DNA of 64,000 bases. Origin: Mesorhizobium sp. 113-3-3 (GTDB lineage Bacteria > Pseudomonadota > Alphaproteobacteria > Rhizobiales > Rhizobiaceae). The position numbers and the translations under genes are program-made. The notes beneath the pieces are model-generated. The model did not search any database. It was given only the letters and a program-made list of their open reading frames with translations, and was not told the DNA's origin. Positions 35,032 to 43,836 of the stretch are shown here, piece by piece (positions within the stretch are counted from its first letter, which is position 1; every line of letters begins with the position of its first letter). The stretch lies in the NCBI RefSeq assembly GCF_016756495.1, contig NZ_AP023243.1:1674001-1738000 (forward strand), written 5' to 3'.

Positions 35032-35054
35032 GCGATCACCGGGGAAGACCAGCA

Positions 35055-35597
35055 ATGCCCATCGTACGCGACAAGGACATCGAAGTCCTGTTTTCGGCAT
35101 CGGCGATCGCGCGCCGCAATCTCGAACTCGCCAAGGAGATCGCCGAGCACGACTATTACGATCTCCTGGTGATTTCGGTGCTGAAGGGCTCGTTCATCTT
35201 CGCCGCGGATCTGATCCGCGCCATGCATGATGTCGGCCTGTCGCCAGAGGTCGAGTTCATCTTCATTTCCAGCTATGGCGCCGGCACCACCAGCGGCGAG
35301 GTGAGGGTGCTGCGCGACATCGACAATGAGGTCGCCGGCCGCGACGTGCTGCTGATCGACGACATCCTTGAATCGGGCAAGACGCTGACCTTCACCCGTG
35401 ACCTGATGCTGTCGCGTGGTGCGAAAAGCTGTTCCATCGCCGTGCTGCTCGACAAGCGCATGCGCCGCCAGACCGCGCTCGTCGCCGACTATGTCGGCTT
35501 CGACTGCCCCGACTATTTCGTCGTCGGTTACGGCATGGACGTCGCGCACGCCTTCCGCGAATTGCCTTTCGTGGGCGTCGTGAAGGGTGATGCGTGA
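35055..35597 (+). CDS. hpt: Hypoxanthine phosphoribosyltransferase
   Basis: 180 residues. The PRPP-binding motif is VLLIDDILESGKTL, SVLKGSFIFAADLIRA is the type I PRTase N-terminal block, and FISSYGAGTTSGEVRVLRD is the flexible hood loop. It converts hypoxanthine (and possibly guanine) with PRPP to IMP (GMP) in purine salvage. GGGGAAGACCAGCA precedes the ATG, giving a usable ribosome site. Confidence 0.95.
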   Translation: MPIVRDKDIEVLFSASAIARRNLELAKEIAEHDYYDLLVISVLKGSFIFAADLIRAMHDVGLSPEVEFIFISSYGAGTTSGEVRVLRDIDNEVAGRDVLLIDDILESGKTLTFTRDLMLSRGAKSCSIAVLLDKRMRRQTALVADYVGFDCPDYFVVGYGMDVAHAFRELPFVGVVKGDA

Positions 35598-35682
35598 GGC
35601 CACTGCCTTCGACCGACAAGTCTTGAAAAAGGCCTTAACGACGCTGCAAAAATTAGCCCGGTCAGGGGATGGGGGCTTTCAG

Positions 35683-35698
35683 GAAAAGTCAACTTTTC
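35683..35698. repeat. 16-bp palindrome in the cpdR leader
   Basis: GAAAAGT (35683-35689), CA, ACTTTTC (35692-35698) is a perfect palindrome 18 bp before the cpdR-like start. It may be an operator, or a hairpin limiting ribosome access. Confidence 0.5.
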
Positions 35699-35716
35699 GC
35701 GGCCAAATTGCCGGCC

Positions 35717-36088
35717 ATGGCAAAGCTTTTGATCGTCGAGGACGATGAGTCCGTCCGCACCCTCGCAGCCCGCGCGCTCGAACGCGCAGGCCACGCAATC
35801 GATATCGCCGCCGATGGCGCCCAGGGCCTGGCGCTGATCCGGGCCGCGCATGGCGGCTATGATCTCGTCGTCTCCGACATCCGCATGCCCGAGATGGACG
35901 GCATCGAGATGGCGATCGCGGCGGCGGCGCTTTTTCCGGCGATGAAGATCATGCTGATGACCGGCTATGCCGATCAGCGCGAGCGCGCCGAGGAATTGAA
36001 CGGCATCATTCTCGATGTCGTGCAAAAGCCCTTCACGCTGGCCGAAATCCGCTCGCGCGTCGAGCGGGCGCTGATCTGCTTCGCCTGA
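35717..36088 (+). CDS. cpdR: CpdR-like single-domain response regulator
   Basis: 123 residues starting MAKLLIVEDDESVRTLAARAL. This is a stand-alone receiver with the acidic pocket VEDDE, phospho-acceptor at about Asp54 (VVSDIRMPEMDG), Thr in LMTGYAD and the Lys in VVQKPFTLAEI. Size, absence of an output domain and the tail motif fit CpdR, which in its unphosphorylated form directs ClpXP to cell-cycle substrates such as PdhS1/CtrA-pathway proteins. Another single-domain receiver cannot be excluded. Its stop and that of the next convergent gene share TGATCA. Confidence 0.75.
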   Translation: MAKLLIVEDDESVRTLAARALERAGHAIDIAADGAQGLALIRAAHGGYDLVVSDIRMPEMDGIEMAIAAAALFPAMKIMLMTGYADQRERAEELNGIILDVVQKPFTLAEIRSRVERALICFA

Positions 36089-37036
36089 TCAGGCCGGATC
36101 GGCAGTTGCAAGTACCGGCGGTGCGTTCTTGCGGCGCCCGGTGTTGAGCGCGAGCAGGCCGGCGCCGATGATCAGCGCCGCGCCGATCACCGTTGTCGAC
36201 CTGGGCACCTCGGCGAAGAACAGGAAGCCCCACAGCGGCGACCACAGAATGCCGGTGTATTCGAAGGTGGCGACGCGGTTGGCCGGCGCCAGCCGGTAGC
36301 CTTGCGACAGAAGGATCATGCCGGCGGAGGCGACGAAACCGCAGGCGGCCATCTTGAGGAAATCCGGCAGCGTCGGCCATATCCAGGGCCGTACCAGGAA
36401 TTCGACGCTGGGGTGGACGGCGTGATTTATGCCGGCCAGATGGAATGTGCCGGCAACGACGGCCGCGCCGATGAGATAGGCGCCGTTCTGATAGAAGGCC
36501 ATGACGGTGGACGATTCGGTATCGCCGATCTTGCGCGCCATCAATTGCGAGAAGCCGTAGAGCGCCGCCGAGCCGAGCGACAGCAGTGCCGCCCAGTCGA
36601 ACAGGCCGGCGCCGGGGCGCACCATCACGATGACGCCAAGCAGTCCGATCAGCACGGTCGCCAGCGTCCGCCAGGAGACGCGTTCCCCAAGATAGGGGCC
36701 GGCCAGCGCCATGATGAACAGCGGCGCCATGAAATAGAGCGCCACCGCGTCGGCCAGCGGCAGCGCGGCGATGGCCAGATAGTAGACCGTGTAGGAGGTG
36801 AACTGGATAAAGGCGCGGATCGTCAGCAAGCCGAACCGCCTCGACAGGATTGCGCCCAAGCCGACATCGGCGTGGACGAGCACGATCAGGATCGGCAGGG
36901 CGACGATCGAGCGGATCGCCATCACTTCGGTCACGGGGTAGGCGCTCGACACGGCCTTGACGAGCGGGTCCTGCAGCGAAAACACCAGCACGCCCAGGCA
37001 CAGGCTCAGGATGCCGCGCACCATCCTATTCTGCAT
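36089..37036 (-). CDS. DMT/EamA-family transporter
   Basis: 315 residues, about ten helices in two EamA repeats (ILSLCLGVLVFSLQDPLVKAV, AIRSIVALPILIVLVHAD, VALYFMAPLFIMALAGPYLG). The second half contains GYRLAPANRVATFEYTGILWSPLWGFLFF-type sequence, here split, typical of the S-adenosylmethionine/RhaT-like group. The substrate is unknown. It is divergent from the LysR gene at 37249. Confidence 0.87.
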   Translation of the reverse strand: MQNRMVRGILSLCLGVLVFSLQDPLVKAVSSAYPVTEVMAIRSIVALPILIVLVHADVGLGAILSRRFGLLTIRAFIQFTSYTVYYLAIAALPLADAVALYFMAPLFIMALAGPYLGERVSWRTLATVLIGLLGVIVMVRPGAGLFDWAALLSLGSAALYGFSQLMARKIGDTESSTVMAFYQNGAYLIGAAVVAGTFHLAGINHAVHPSVEFLVRPWIWPTLPDFLKMAACGFVASAGMILLSQGYRLAPANRVATFEYTGILWSPLWGFLFFAEVPRSTTVIGAALIIGAGLLALNTGRRKNAPPVLATADPA

Positions 37037-37197
37037 CTGCGTTCAGGCTCCCGCGCGTATGACCCGAGGCTCTCGCCAGCGGGGTAAAAAGAACCCGCCA
37101 CCGTTTCGGGCAGCGGGCACGAGTGAGGACTCTTTGAATTGGTCCGCGGCCGATTTCGCAGCCGCATATCCAATGGGTAAGGCAACTATCGTCCGGT

Positions 37198-37215
37198 GTT
37201 TGACATGTTGCAAAC
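37198..37215. promoter_or_regulatory. Inverted repeat upstream of the second LysR gene
   Basis: GTTTG (37198-37202) and CAAAC (37211-37215) flank ACATGTTG, giving an 18-bp dyad 33 bp before the LysR start in the 212-bp divergent gap to the DMT transporter. Position and size suit a LysR operator. Confidence 0.45.
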
Positions 37216-37248
37216 GAATTGGAATGATGCCTGCAATCAAATCTGCTT

Positions 37249-38118
37249 ATGATGGATAGCATGCGCCCGACCCTCGACAGCGATCTCCTGCGCACCTTCG
37301 TCGCCATTGCCGAGGCCGGCAATTTCACCCGGGCGGCCGAGCAGGCCGGCCGCACCCAGTCGGCCGTGTCGATGCAGATGAAGAAGCTCGAGGAGCTGGT
37401 CGGCGACAGCCTGTTCGAGCGCGGCTCACGTGGCGTCGCGCTGACGCGGCGTGGCGGCGAGCTCATCGTCAACGCCCGCCGCATCGTCTCGCTGCTCGAC
37501 GAAACGGCGGCGTCTATGGCGGCGCCGCCGCTCGGCGGACCGGTGCGCATCGGCATTCCGGAGGAATATGGCCACGCCATCCTGTCGCGCGCGCTCGGCG
37601 CGTTCTCGAAGCGTCACACCAAGGTCGAGGTCACGGTGCGCTACGCGCATTCGGAAGCGCAACTGGCGGCAGTCGCCGCCGGCGAACTCGATCTGTGCGT
37701 GGTGTTCGAATGGCAGGATCCGGCTGGAGGCGAAGTGCTGATGCACGACCCGACGGTCTGGGTGACGTCCACCCTGCATCACATGCACGAGGAACGGCCT
37801 GTGCCGATCGCGCTCTACAACCGGGTCAGCTGGTGCAAGGACTTCGCCATCAAGTCACTGGAGCAGCGCGGGCTTGCCTATCGTGTCGCCTATACCAGCG
37901 ACACCACCGGCGGCCTGAAGCTTGCTGTCACCTCGGGGCTGGCGATCGCGCCGATCTCACGCAGCAACATTCCGGACGGCTGCCGTGAACTGACCTCCGC
38001 CGACGGGTTCGGCGACATCGATTCCTCCAATGTGGTGATGCATCGCAACCCGAACGCGTCGGGCGAGGCGATCGACGGCATGCAGGAAGCGATCCGCGAG
38101 GCGTTCGTCAACCGGTAG
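37249..38118 (+). CDS. LysR-family transcriptional regulator
   Basis: 289 residues. The N-terminal HTH is DLLRTFVAIAEAGNFTRAAE with QAGRTQSAVSMQMKKLEELVG, followed by an effector-binding domain from GGPVRIGIPEEYGHAIL. It is divergent from a DMT transporter, which is the obvious candidate target. The effector is unknown. Confidence 0.93.
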   Translation: MMDSMRPTLDSDLLRTFVAIAEAGNFTRAAEQAGRTQSAVSMQMKKLEELVGDSLFERGSRGVALTRRGGELIVNARRIVSLLDETAASMAAPPLGGPVRIGIPEEYGHAILSRALGAFSKRHTKVEVTVRYAHSEAQLAAVAAGELDLCVVFEWQDPAGGEVLMHDPTVWVTSTLHHMHEERPVPIALYNRVSWCKDFAIKSLEQRGLAYRVAYTSDTTGGLKLAVTSGLAIAPISRSNIPDGCRELTSADGFGDIDSSNVVMHRNPNASGEAIDGMQEAIREAFVNR

Positions 38119-38120
38119 AG

Positions 38121-38492
38121 TCAGTCCCTCACATCCTCATAGAAGGTCAGGCGGTTGCCGAACGGATCGGCAACCGTGACCTCTTTCGTCCTCCAAGGGG
38201 TCTCCTCCAACCCCGGCCTGGCAAAGCGGTATTTTCTTTCGGTCAACTCGTGGTGGAGCCCGGCAATGTCGGCAGTCTCGATCCGGAGATGAGCGCCTGG
38301 CGCGCCGTCGCCATGATGTTCGCTCAGATGCAAGACGCAGCCGTCGCGGGTAACGCCAGTGTATAGCGGCGTGTTGTCTTCATAGCGGTGTTCGAACTGC
38401 ACTTCGAACCCGAGAAAACCGACGTAGAACTCATGCGCCTTGGCGACATCGAAGATACGCAGGATGGGCGTGACAGGACCGAGCTTCGGCAT
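38121..38492 (-). CDS. VOC-superfamily (glyoxalase/bleomycin-resistance-like) protein
   Basis: 123 residues. Two beta-alpha-beta-beta-beta modules: VTPILRIFDVAKAHEFYVGF, FLGFEVQFEHRY, LHLSEHHGDGAPG and VADPFGNRLTFYED. The pattern matches the BLMT-type glyoxalase superfamily. It could bind bleomycin-like drugs or catalyse a metal-dependent step; nothing in the context decides. Confidence 0.88.
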   Translation of the reverse strand: MPKLGPVTPILRIFDVAKAHEFYVGFLGFEVQFEHRYEDNTPLYTGVTRDGCVLHLSEHHGDGAPGAHLRIETADIAGLHHELTERKYRFARPGLEETPWRTKEVTVADPFGNRLTFYEDVRD

Positions 38493-38540
38493 GGTGTTGC
38501 AACCGTTCGGAGGGGCGGGCGGGGTGTGGGGCTGAGGTCC

Positions 38541-41135
38541 CTATTTCAGCTCGAGCAGCCGTTCGAGATAGCTGCGCTCGATATCGGGGCTTAGCGCGTT
38601 GCCGAGCCGCTTGCGGATCGCTTCCAGGATCTGGCGGGCGCGCTGGACGTCGATCTCGTCGGGGACCTTCACAGAATCGCCGAAATCGGGACCCTGGCTG
38701 GCACGCGGCCGGCCGAGCGGGTCACGGTCGGCATTCTGCTGGCGGCCGCCTTCCTGGCTGCCGCCCTGGTCGCCCTGCATGGCCTGCATCTGCTTCATCA
38801 TGTCCTTGGCGCCTTTGCGCAGCGCCTCGAGCGCCCGGCCCTGGTGGCCGACGGCCTCGTCGCCCTGGCCCTCGCCAAGCGCCTGCTCGGCGCTACCCAT
38901 CGACTTGCCGGCCTCGCCAAATCCTTCATTGGGCTCCATGCCCATGCCTTCGAGGCTCTTCTTCAGCTTATCGAGATCGCTCTTGAGCTGGCCCTGGCCT
39001 TCCTGCAACTGCTTCAGCGCATCGGCGAATTCCTGCGGCGTCATCGGCTTTTGCCTCGCTAGCGGGTCGCGGTCCTCGCCGACGCCGGGCTTGTCCTGGT
39101 CCTCGCCACCGCCCTGGCCAAGCTGCTCGTCGCGGTTCTGTCCGCGCTGGCGCTCGCCGCGCTGCATCTGGTCCATGCGGAAAGTGTCGTTCATCATCTC
39201 CTGCTGGCGCCGCAGGATCTCGCCGAGCTTGTCCATCTGCTGGCGCATCTGGCTGTCTTGCTCGCCGCCCTGCTGCTGCCGGCCGGCCTGGAGATTGTTC
39301 ATCATGTCCTGCAGCTGCGACAGCAATTGCTGCGCCTTGTCGCGGTCGCCCGACTTCGCCAGGTTCTCGATCTGGTCCATCATGCGGTCGATGTCGCTCT
39401 GGCGCAGTTCCTGGCCGTTCTGCTGCATTTGCGGGGCGTTCGGATTCTGCTTGGCGCGCTCGGCGAACTCCTGCAGGAACTGGTTCATCGCCTCGCGCAG
39501 TTCCTTCATCGCCTTCTCGATTTCGGCATCGCTGGCGCCGTTCTTGATGGCGTCCTGCAGCGCCTGCTGCGCCTGGCGCAGCCGCTTCTCGGCCGCCGAG
39601 AGGTTACCCTCTTCGATGCCGAGCGCGATTTCCCAGAGATAGGCGACCTCGCCGCGCAGCTGGTCGTCATTACCGGCCAGCTTCAGCCGGCTGCGCGCGC
39701 TCATGATGGCGAGGTAGTGGGACATGTTGTCGAATGTGTCTTCGGGCCGCAGCGTGATGGCGTCGATCAGATCGAGCACGCGCGGCTTGGCATTGGCGTC
39801 GAGCGCCAGCAAGCGGCGCTGTTCGATCACCGCCCGTGCCAGCGGGTTGGCGAAGGGCCGCTCGGGCATCACCAGCGTCTTGGTCTCGCTCGACGCGGTG
39901 TGGCCGGCGTCGTCGGTGGCGACCAGCGTCAGCTTGATGCTGTTGCCGGCCCAGACGTGCTCGGTCAGGTCCTTGGTGGTCTTGGCGGCATTCGACTTGC
40001 CACCGCGGCGCGGCAGCGCCAAAGGCATTTCGGGCGGGCCGTAGAGCGGATGCGCGGCCGGCGCCTGCGGGTCGGCCAGCGCGAAGACCGCCTTGGCGGT
40101 GGCGGCGCCATAATCATCGTCGATCTGGTAGTTGAGCTCGAAGGCGCCGTTGGCGGCGCGCTTGGGCTCGCCGACGAAGCGGATCTGCGGCGGCTTGTCG
40201 GCGATCACGGCGAAGGCCCAGCGGCCGAGCTGATCCTCGCCCGATTTCAGCGTCAGCGTGCCGTCGCCGGTCAGCTTGCCGGTGAACTGGCGCACCTTCG
40301 ACGGAGCCGCCGGGTTCGCAGCTGGCTTGGCGGTCGCGGCCTGCGGCCCGGCCGGGTCGATGGTGCGCGCGTTGCCGTCCTTGTCGGCATAGGCGAGCGT
40401 TTCCTCGCCCGAGCCTCCGGTGACGCGCAAGGACACGTCGCTGCCCTCAGGCACATGAAACGTCGGCGTCGCCTGGTTGGCATCGGCGGTCAGGAAGATC
40501 GGCGGCTTGCCGGTGTAGGCAGGCGGCGTCACCCAGGCATCGATGCGTGGCGGCACTGCATCATGCGCGCCGTGGGCGCTGAAGCCGTCGGCTATCCTGC
40601 CGCCTGTCGGCCCGAAGGAGAAGGCAAAGGCGGTGACGAGCAACAGCGCCGCCACGGCGCGCAGCCCCCAGGGGTCGCGCTCCGGCACACGGGTACGCGG
40701 CAGGTCAGCGCCAAGGCTGTCGAGCCGGGCTGCCATGCGCTTCTGGTGTTCGCGCCACAGCGCCTGCGAGAAGCTGCTTTCGCGACCGCTCGGCCGGTCG
40801 GCCTGCACCAGCACGGGGCTGTGCAGCAGGTCGTTGGCGGCCTCGATGCGGCGATCGACCTCGGCGGCGCCAGGCAAGCGGAAGAAGCGCAGCGGATAGA
40901 GCGCCGCCAGCCCCGCCAGGCCGAACGCGGCGACAAGGCCGATGCGCGCGACATCCGGCAGCCGGGAGAAAACGCCGAACCAGGAGACGCTCAGGAACAG
41001 GCTGGCGAGAAGGATCAGCGGCAGCAGCAGCGGCCAGCCGCGCTCGACCATAATCGAGACCCGCGTTGCCAGCCGGCTCAAGGCCAGGCGCCCGGCCAGG
41101 CCGCGATCGCTGCTGAAGGTGGGTCGTTCGGTCAT
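38541..41135 (-). CDS. TIGR02302/DUF4175 membrane protein
   Basis: 864 residues. Helices are near residues 30-56, 60-83 and 158-178, followed by a long soluble region of the DUF4175 family (IDAWVTPPAYTGKPPIFL, LNYQIDDDYGAATAKAVFAL). The last 300 residues are Gln/Met/Lys/Asp-rich coiled coil (QMQQNGQELRQSDIDRMMDQ and related). It is conserved across Rhizobiales beside lysA and argH, but no function is known. A role in envelope organisation is a guess. Confidence 0.88.
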   Translation of the reverse strand: MTERPTFSSDRGLAGRLALSRLATRVSIMVERGWPLLLPLILLASLFLSVSWFGVFSRLPDVARIGLVAAFGLAGLAALYPLRFFRLPGAAEVDRRIEAANDLLHSPVLVQADRPSGRESSFSQALWREHQKRMAARLDSLGADLPRTRVPERDPWGLRAVAALLLVTAFAFSFGPTGGRIADGFSAHGAHDAVPPRIDAWVTPPAYTGKPPIFLTADANQATPTFHVPEGSDVSLRVTGGSGEETLAYADKDGNARTIDPAGPQAATAKPAANPAAPSKVRQFTGKLTGDGTLTLKSGEDQLGRWAFAVIADKPPQIRFVGEPKRAANGAFELNYQIDDDYGAATAKAVFALADPQAPAAHPLYGPPEMPLALPRRGGKSNAAKTTKDLTEHVWAGNSIKLTLVATDDAGHTASSETKTLVMPERPFANPLARAVIEQRRLLALDANAKPRVLDLIDAITLRPEDTFDNMSHYLAIMSARSRLKLAGNDDQLRGEVAYLWEIALGIEEGNLSAAEKRLRQAQQALQDAIKNGASDAEIEKAMKELREAMNQFLQEFAERAKQNPNAPQMQQNGQELRQSDIDRMMDQIENLAKSGDRDKAQQLLSQLQDMMNNLQAGRQQQGGEQDSQMRQQMDKLGEILRRQQEMMNDTFRMDQMQRGERQRGQNRDEQLGQGGGEDQDKPGVGEDRDPLARQKPMTPQEFADALKQLQEGQGQLKSDLDKLKKSLEGMGMEPNEGFGEAGKSMGSAEQALGEGQGDEAVGHQGRALEALRKGAKDMMKQMQAMQGDQGGSQEGGRQQNADRDPLGRPRASQGPDFGDSVKVPDEIDVQRARQILEAIRKRLGNALSPDIERSYLERLLELK

Positions 41136-41251
41136 CGGCCCTTCCTGGAATCGGGCGGGATAGCCCGATCCTCACGACTCGAAGAATACCAGCAAACACG
41201 GCAAAGGCGAGGCGCTTTGAAAAAACGTGAAGCCCGCCAAAATGGTTGCAA

Positions 41252-42193
41252 TCAGAAATTGGCGGGGTTTGCGTTGGCCCCGCAGACCAGCACGGCGACG
41301 CGTTCGCCCGGCGCCGGCGTGTAGCGGCCGGACAAGATCGCGGCGAAGGCGGCAGCCCCACCCGGCTCGGAAATGATGCGCACCCGGTTCCAAAGCGCCT
41401 TCTGGGCGGCGATGATATCGTCGTCGCTGACCAGGATGGAGCGCTCGACGAAGGCTTCGGCGATCGGGAACATCATTTCGCCGACGCGCTTTGGCGCCAG
41501 CGAATCGGCGGCGATGCCTTCGGCGGGTGCGTCGACGGGATGGCCGGCCGCAAAGGCGTGATGAAGCGTCGGCGCGCCTTCGGGCTCGATGGCGATGATG
41601 CGGATGCGGCCGGCATACCAGGCGGCGATGCCGCCGATCAGGCCGCCACCGCCGACGGCGACCAGCAGCGTGTCGATCCGAGGCACGTCTGCCTCGATTT
41701 CGAGCCCGAGCGTGCCCTGGCCGACCAGCGTTTCCTCCTGGTTGAAGGCATGGATCTGCAAGGCGCCGGTTTCCTCAGCGAAGCGTTCGCTGGCGGCCAG
41801 CGCCTCGGCATAGCGGGCGCCGCCGACGACCAGGTCGGCGCCATAGGAACGAATGCGGTCGAGCTTGGCCTGTGGGCTCACCTCAGGAACGAAGATGGTC
41901 GCCTTGTGTCCCAGCCGCATGGCGGCATAGGCGACGGCGGCGCCATGGTTGCCGCCCGACGCGGCGACGACGCCGGCCTCGGGAACCGGTCGTTCGAGAA
42001 GATTGGTGAAGGCGCCGCGCGCCTTGAACGAGCCGGAATGCTGCAGACATTCGAGCTTGAGGTCGACCGTCAGCGGCGGCCGGTCGAAATCGGCCATGTC
42101 GACGCGCAGCACCGGCGTGTGCCTGATAAAGGGGCGGATGCGCGGCTCGATCGCGGCAATGCGTTCGCGTGTGACGGTATTGCCCTGCGACAT
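41252..42193 (-). CDS. Threonine/serine dehydratase (PLP fold type II)
   Basis: 313 residues. The PLP lysine is in QHSGSFKARGAF, the phosphate-binding loop is GGGGLIGGI and ASGGNHGAAVAYAA is the Asn-containing loop. The protein lacks the C-terminal regulatory domain of biosynthetic IlvA, so it is of the catabolic or serine-racemase-like type. It probably deaminates threonine or serine to 2-oxobutyrate or pyruvate. Confidence 0.9.
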   Translation of the reverse strand: MSQGNTVTRERIAAIEPRIRPFIRHTPVLRVDMADFDRPPLTVDLKLECLQHSGSFKARGAFTNLLERPVPEAGVVAASGGNHGAAVAYAAMRLGHKATIFVPEVSPQAKLDRIRSYGADLVVGGARYAEALAASERFAEETGALQIHAFNQEETLVGQGTLGLEIEADVPRIDTLLVAVGGGGLIGGIAAWYAGRIRIIAIEPEGAPTLHHAFAAGHPVDAPAEGIAADSLAPKRVGEMMFPIAEAFVERSILVSDDDIIAAQKALWNRVRIISEPGGAAAFAAILSGRYTPAPGERVAVLVCGANANPANF

Positions 42194-42221
42194 GATTTGC
42201 TCCCCGTCGTGAGATTCCGAC

Positions 42222-43490
42222 TTATGCGAGCCAGTCTGGCACCGAATCCAGCCCGATCAAATCGTCATAGGTCAGGCGCGGACGCACGACGTGGAAACGG
42301 TCGCCGTCGACCAGAACCTCGGGCACCAGCAGTCGGGTGTTGTAGGTGCCGGCCTGCACGGCGCCGTAGGCACCGGCGGTGGCAACGGCAACGAGATCGC
42401 CGGCCTTCAGCCTGGGCAGGTCACGATCGAGGCCGAGATAGTCGCCGGTCTCGCAAACCTGGCCGACCACGTCGACCATCATGCGCGGCGTGTCGGCCGG
42501 CGGCTGCACGACCGGCTTGATGTCGTGGAAGGCATCGTAGAGCGTCGGCCGGATCAGATCGTTCATGGCGGCGTCGACGACCAGGAAATTCTTGGCGTCA
42601 CCTTCCTTCACGAAGATCACTTCCGAGACGAGGATGCCGGCATTGCCCACGATCAGCCGGCCCGGCTCGAACATCACCTTCAGGCCGAGTTTGGTGACAT
42701 GCTTCCTGACGATCTGGGCATAGGCGTCGGGCAGGGGCGGCGGGTTGTTGTCGACGCGGTAGGGGATGCCCAGCCCGCCGCCGAGATCGACATGTTCGAT
42801 GGCGTGGCCGTCGGCGCGCAGCGCGCCGACCAGATCGACCAGCAGGGCGAAGGCGTCGTCGAAGGGCTGCAGCTCGGTGATCTGGCTGCCGATATGGGTG
42901 TCGATGCCGGCGACCTTGATGCCTGGAAGCGTTGCCGCCCGCGCATAGACCTGCCGCGCCCGCTGCCAGGCAATGCCGAACTTGTTTTCGGCCTTGCCGG
43001 TGGAGATCTTCTTATGGGTTTTGGCGTCGACATCGGGATTGATGCGCAGCGAGATCGGCGCCACCTTGCCAAGCGCTGTGGCGCGGGCTGACAGCAGCTC
43101 AAGTTCAGGTTCCGACTCGACGTTGAAGCAAAGGATGCCGGCTTCCAGCGCAAGGTCCATTTCGCGCGCGGTCTTGCCGACTCCCGAGAACAGGATCTTG
43201 CTGGCCGGAATGCCGGCCGCCAGTGCCCGGCGCAACTCGCCTTCCGAGACCACGTCGGCTCCAGCGCCGAGCCTGGCCAGGGTGCGCAGCACGGCCTGGT
43301 TGGAGTTGGCCTTCATGGCGTAGCAGACCTGCGCGTCGAGGCCGGCGAAAGCCTGGGCGAAGACGCGGTAGTGCCTGGTCAGCGTGGCGGTCGAATAGCA
43401 GTAGAACGGCGTGCCGACCTGAGCGGCGATATCAGGGATTGCCACGTCCTCGGCATGCAGCACGCCGTCGCGGTAGTCGAAATGGTTCAC
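42222..43490 (-). CDS. lysA: Diaminopimelate decarboxylase
   Basis: 422 residues from GTG 43490 (MNHFDYRDGVLHAED), the usual N-terminus; the frame continues upstream to ATG 43541 without similarity. The PLP lysine is K60 in VCYAMKANSN; other motifs are HIGSQI, the glycine-rich VDLGGGLGIPY and the C-terminal CETGD (VGQVCETGDYLG). It makes lysine from meso-diaminopimelate, the last step of lysine synthesis. It is preceded by lptM and argH on the same strand. Confidence 0.95.
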   Translation of the reverse strand: MNHFDYRDGVLHAEDVAIPDIAAQVGTPFYCYSTATLTRHYRVFAQAFAGLDAQVCYAMKANSNQAVLRTLARLGAGADVVSEGELRRALAAGIPASKILFSGVGKTAREMDLALEAGILCFNVESEPELELLSARATALGKVAPISLRINPDVDAKTHKKISTGKAENKFGIAWQRARQVYARAATLPGIKVAGIDTHIGSQITELQPFDDAFALLVDLVGALRADGHAIEHVDLGGGLGIPYRVDNNPPPLPDAYAQIVRKHVTKLGLKVMFEPGRLIVGNAGILVSEVIFVKEGDAKNFLVVDAAMNDLIRPTLYDAFHDIKPVVQPPADTPRMMVDVVGQVCETGDYLGLDRDLPRLKAGDLVAVATAGAYGAVQAGTYNTRLLVPEVLVDGDRFHVVRPRLTYDDLIGLDSVPDWLA

Positions 43491-43558
43491 GAGAGTGATT
43501 CCGGAAGTTGGTGCACGACGAGATCGGGTTCGGAAGACCAACCCGGTCCGATCGGTTT

Positions 43559-43765
43559 CTAGATCAGCGGGTCGAGGATGAACTTCTTGTCCTTGACCGG
43601 TTTCTCCGGCTCCGGCGGCAAAGGCTCCTTGGCCTTCTCGGCATCCTTGCGCGCCTGCACGGCCGCCTCATAGGGCGTGTCGAGACCGGCCTTGCGGCCG
43701 CAGGCGGTCACGGCGGCCATCGCAGCCAGCAGCGTCAGCGTCACCAAAATCCTGCTTCCGGTCAT
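43559..43765 (-). CDS. lptM: LptM-like small lipoprotein
   Basis: 68 residues (MTGSRILVTLTLLAAMAAVTACGRKAG and on, split here). The lipobox VTAC gives a lipidated Cys22. A short charged, Pro-rich tail follows. Small lipoproteins of this kind just before lysA correspond to LptM/YifL, which in E. coli assists assembly of the LPS transporter LptD. The location beside lysA supports the match; functional equivalence in rhizobia is inference. Confidence 0.8.
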   Translation of the reverse strand: MTGSRILVTLTLLAAMAAVTACGRKAGLDTPYEAAVQARKDAEKAKEPLPPEPEKPVKDKKFILDPLI

Positions 43766-43836
43766 CGATCCATCCGTCCGAAACGTGTTGTCAGCCGCCG
43801 CTTTTAGCCGAGTTCTCCGCGTATTGCACCCCTGGC

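Noticed and set aside
39258..41324. Long plus-strand open frame antisense to the DUF4175 gene
   Set aside because: Composition is that of a high-GC shadow frame with no recognisable domain. The minus-strand protein is a conserved family.
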